Positions 3,949 through 5,553 of a DNA stretch of 5,553 nucleotides are shown piece by piece; position 1 is the first letter of the stretch; each line of letters starts with the position of its first letter. The DNA is taken from the NCBI GenBank assembly GCA_030039655.1, contig JASHVC010000252.1:1-5553 (forward strand), in the 5' to 3' direction. A program made the position numbers and the translations under genes. The notes under the pieces are model-generated. The model made no database searches. It saw only the letters and a list, made by a program, of their open reading frames with translations, and was not told where the DNA came from. This DNA is from Xanthobacteraceae bacterium (GTDB lineage Bacteria; Pseudomonadota; Alphaproteobacteria; Rhizobiales; Xanthobacteraceae).

Positions 3949-5553
3949 TCAGTGGAGCGAAGCGGTGGTGCGCGGCAGGTATGTCACAGTCGACACGAAG
4001 ACGATCGCGCTGCCGCTGAAGCGATCGTCGGTCAAGCCTGGATTGGGCTCTGCTCCAAACGTCATCATCACTGAGCTTTGCGGCTTCTCCACCAGGGCCG
4101 CGAAGGACCGGAAGTCCTGCGCCCCGAGCATGAGGGTGGTGAGATAGCGCCCAACGCTTGGTGACAGCACGATCGCGCGCAGCCAGGGATTGTCGGACTC
4201 TGGGTTGCTAGCGGTCGGCGTTGCGGAAGGCGGCGGGGGCGCCGCCAGGATGGTGGACGCATCCTGATCGGCGCTGCGTTTCACCGCGATCGTAGTCCCG
4301 GGCGGTGGTGGTGGTATCGGAAGGTGCGTCTGAGCCTTCGAGGGTTGAGCCACTGTTATGGGTTGACTTGGTACGCTAGCCGCGGTCGGCGGCGCCAAGA
4401 GCGGCGCTTCCTGCCCTGGCTGTGCCGCGTAGGCGAGTGCGATATCGGGCGGAACGCGATCGCGCGCGGCGCCAGCGAACGCCTTGAGCGCGCTGGTAAT
4501 GTCGGGGACGGTGCTCGCGGTTTCCCTGCGGGACACGCTCGCGCTCAGCGGATTCGCGGGCTGTGCCGCGGTCTGCCCATCAGGCAGGCCTTCCCAATAA
4601 CCACGCGCGGCGATTATCTGGTTCGGCGTCAACGCGGCAACGCGTTGCGGAGCTGCGCCGCCGGGCGGTCGGTTGACGGAGGCGGTTTGGTAGATCGCCG
4701 GTTGGTTCGCCGCGGCGGCCACCTTTCCAGGTGCGGCGGGCATTTGAGCGGCTATCGTCTCGTCGGCGTCCTCGTCTGGATCCTCCTGCGTCTTCGCGAA
4801 GAGCTTGGCCAGTGACTTCACGTCCTGGTGCTCGTTTCGCGCCACGTCGATCCCGGCCGGCAGGTCTTTGCCGTGCCTTCTGATGTCGGCAAGCGCCAGT
4901 TCGTAGCCTGGTAGAGGCCGCCCATCGCTCGGAATGTAGGCAGTGCGTCCATCGGGGAATACGTGCAGCAGTTCGTCACGCGTCATGCGCGGCCACATGC
5001 GCACGCCGCCCGTATCCATGTGCACGAACGGCGACCCAGAGCTCGGATAGAAGCCGACGCCGCCGCGTTGCAAGCGCAAGCCGATGACACGAAGGTCTTC
5101 AAGCCGCACTCCGGGAATGTAGAAATCCATGGCGTGGCCAAGCATGTGCTGACTGAAACGGGCGACGCCGCTGCTGCGGCGGCGGAGCATCGCGTTTGTT
5201 TCGGGCGAGCGGTAGCCGCACACAACCCAGATCGGTTGCTTCGATCCGGTCTCGCGCTGGACTTCCCATGCCAGGTCGATCAGTTGCGGATCCATGCGGA
5301 TAACTTTGTTCTGGCGCCAGTCGCGCAGCAACCAGTTGAGCTTATCGAGTGCCGCTTCGTCGTATCGACCGTCGCGCTTGTAGGTGATGGTGATGTCTTC
5401 GTTGGTATGGGTGTGATGCAGGGAAATCGTTCGCGTCTCACCCTCGGCGACCGCGTTTTGCAAAGCTTTCGAGCCGAAAAAGAAAATCAGAAGAGCGAGC
5501 GCGCACGAATAGCCGGCGCCTGCGGCTGAGATTCGACAAGTGTTCGGGCGCGC
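3949..5553 (-). CDS. Exported DUF882/peptidase M15_2 murein hydrolase (5' end beyond window)
   Basis: Likely a periplasmic zinc peptidase acting on peptidoglycan, related to E. coli MepK (YcbK), an endopeptidase on crosslinks. The frame is open to the right edge (534 visible residues). A TTG at 5463 could pass for a start but lies inside a signal peptide: a hydrophobic stretch at visible residues 15-27 with LALLIFFFG, and probable cleavage after Ala-Val-Ala36. The true start is therefore outside. The catalytic domain (about 40-225) has VCGYRSPETNAML (111-123), SQHMLGHAMD in the HxxGxAxD pattern giving zinc ligands His136 and Asp143, and PFVHMD with His178 and Asp180. A Pro/Ala/Gln-rich, probably disordered linker (about 255-450, including PPPPP at 415-419) leads to a conserved-looking C-terminal block (about 455-530) with NPWLR, KPQSSVMMTF and FSGSAIVFVSTV. 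The enzyme class is inferred from the family; the exact bond cut is unknown. Confidence 0.9.
   Translation of the reverse strand, partial: ARPNTCRISAAGAGYSCALALLIFFFGSKALQNAVAEGETRTISLHHTHTNEDITITYKRDGRYDEAALDKLNWLLRDWRQNKVIRMDPQLIDLAWEVQRETGSKQPIWVVCGYRSPETNAMLRRRSSGVARFSQHMLGHAMDFYIPGVRLEDLRVIGLRLQRGGVGFYPSSGSPFVHMDTGGVRMWPRMTRDELLHVFPDGRTAYIPSDGRPLPGYELALADIRRHGKDLPAGIDVARNEHQDVKSLAKLFAKTQEDPDEDADETIAAQMPAAPGKVAAAANQPAIYQTASVNRPPGGAAPQRVAALTPNQIIAARGYWEGLPDGQTAAQPANPLSASVSRRETASTVPDITSALKAFAGAARDRVPPDIALAYAAQPGQEAPLLAPPTAASVPSQPITVAQPSKAQTHLPIPPPPPGTTIAVKRSADQDASTILAAPPPPSATPTASNPESDNPWLRAIVLSPSVGRYLTTLMLGAQDFRSFAALVEKPQSSVMMTFGAEPNPGLTDDRFSGSAIVFVSTVTYLPRTTASLH
4000..4029. repeat. 9-bp perfect inverted repeat inside the 3' end of the DUF882 gene
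   Basis: GACGATCGC (4000-4008) and GCGATCGTC (4021-4029) are exact inverted copies separated by 12 nt. Each arm itself contains the palindrome CGATCG. On the minus strand it encodes Asp-Asp-Arg ... Ala-Ile-Val of the DUF882 protein. It lies about 57 nt past the gapR stop, so it could fold at the 3' end of a gapR transcript. No T-run follows on either strand, so it is not a standard intrinsic terminator. Confidence 0.45.

Noticed and set aside
4963..5529. Plus-strand open frames of 188 codons here and 163 codons at 4324-4815
   Set aside because: Both are antisense to the DUF882 peptidase, whose zinc motifs and signal peptide fix the coding strand; neither resembles a known protein.
1..5553. 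Defence system, mobile element or CRISPR array
   Set aside because: All coding sequence is accounted for by housekeeping or conserved alphaproteobacterial families, with no direct repeat series, transposase or integrase and no obvious compositional break.

Overview
This is a GC-rich chromosomal window whose gene set (DUF1036, DUF1244, DUF2312/GapR and a DUF882 peptidase around pyruvate kinase and a MOFRL-type glycerate kinase) points to an alphaproteobacterium, most likely of the Hyphomicrobiales (Bradyrhizobium, Rhodopseudomonas or Xanthobacteraceae-like). That placement rests on recognising the families and their usual neighbourhood from memory, not on a search. Coding density is very high. 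I see no mobile element, CRISPR array, tRNA or rRNA.

Layout. Positions 1-3167 hold a three-gene minus-strand operon, transcribed from right to left: a glycerate 2-kinase (1860-3167), a small exported DUF1036 protein (1302-1841), and pyruvate kinase (1305 down to and beyond position 1, so its C-terminus is missing). The genes are 18 nt apart and then overlap by 4 nt (ATGA), so they are very probably cotranscribed and partly translationally coupled. Positions 3168-3244 are a short divergent promoter region carrying a perfect 10-bp palindrome. Two small plus-strand genes follow: a DUF1244 protein (3245-3553) and the nucleoid-associated protein GapR (3671-3943). Their 117-nt gap holds a 7-bp hairpin that pairs with the gapR ribosome binding site. 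Only 5 nt after gapR, a convergent minus-strand gene ends. It encodes an exported DUF882/peptidase M15_2 murein hydrolase (3949 to beyond 5553) whose signal peptide is visible but whose start codon lies outside the window.

How the genes work together. Glycerate 2-kinase makes 2-phosphoglycerate, enolase (not in this window) converts it to PEP, and pyruvate kinase turns PEP into pyruvate. The operon therefore codes for both ends of a glycerate-to-pyruvate route, with an unexplained periplasmic protein between them. The pyruvate kinase has the Leu-Gln-Lys-Leu residue set of the K+-independent branch of its family. GapR and the murein hydrolase concern chromosome topology and cell-wall remodelling, and I see no direct biochemical link to the operon.

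I did not find a clearly new multi-gene system. The points most worth a second look are the SD-sequestering hairpin before gapR, the palindrome in the divergent promoter, the K+-independent signature in Pyk, and the uncharacterised exported DUF1036 protein locked into a glycolytic operon.
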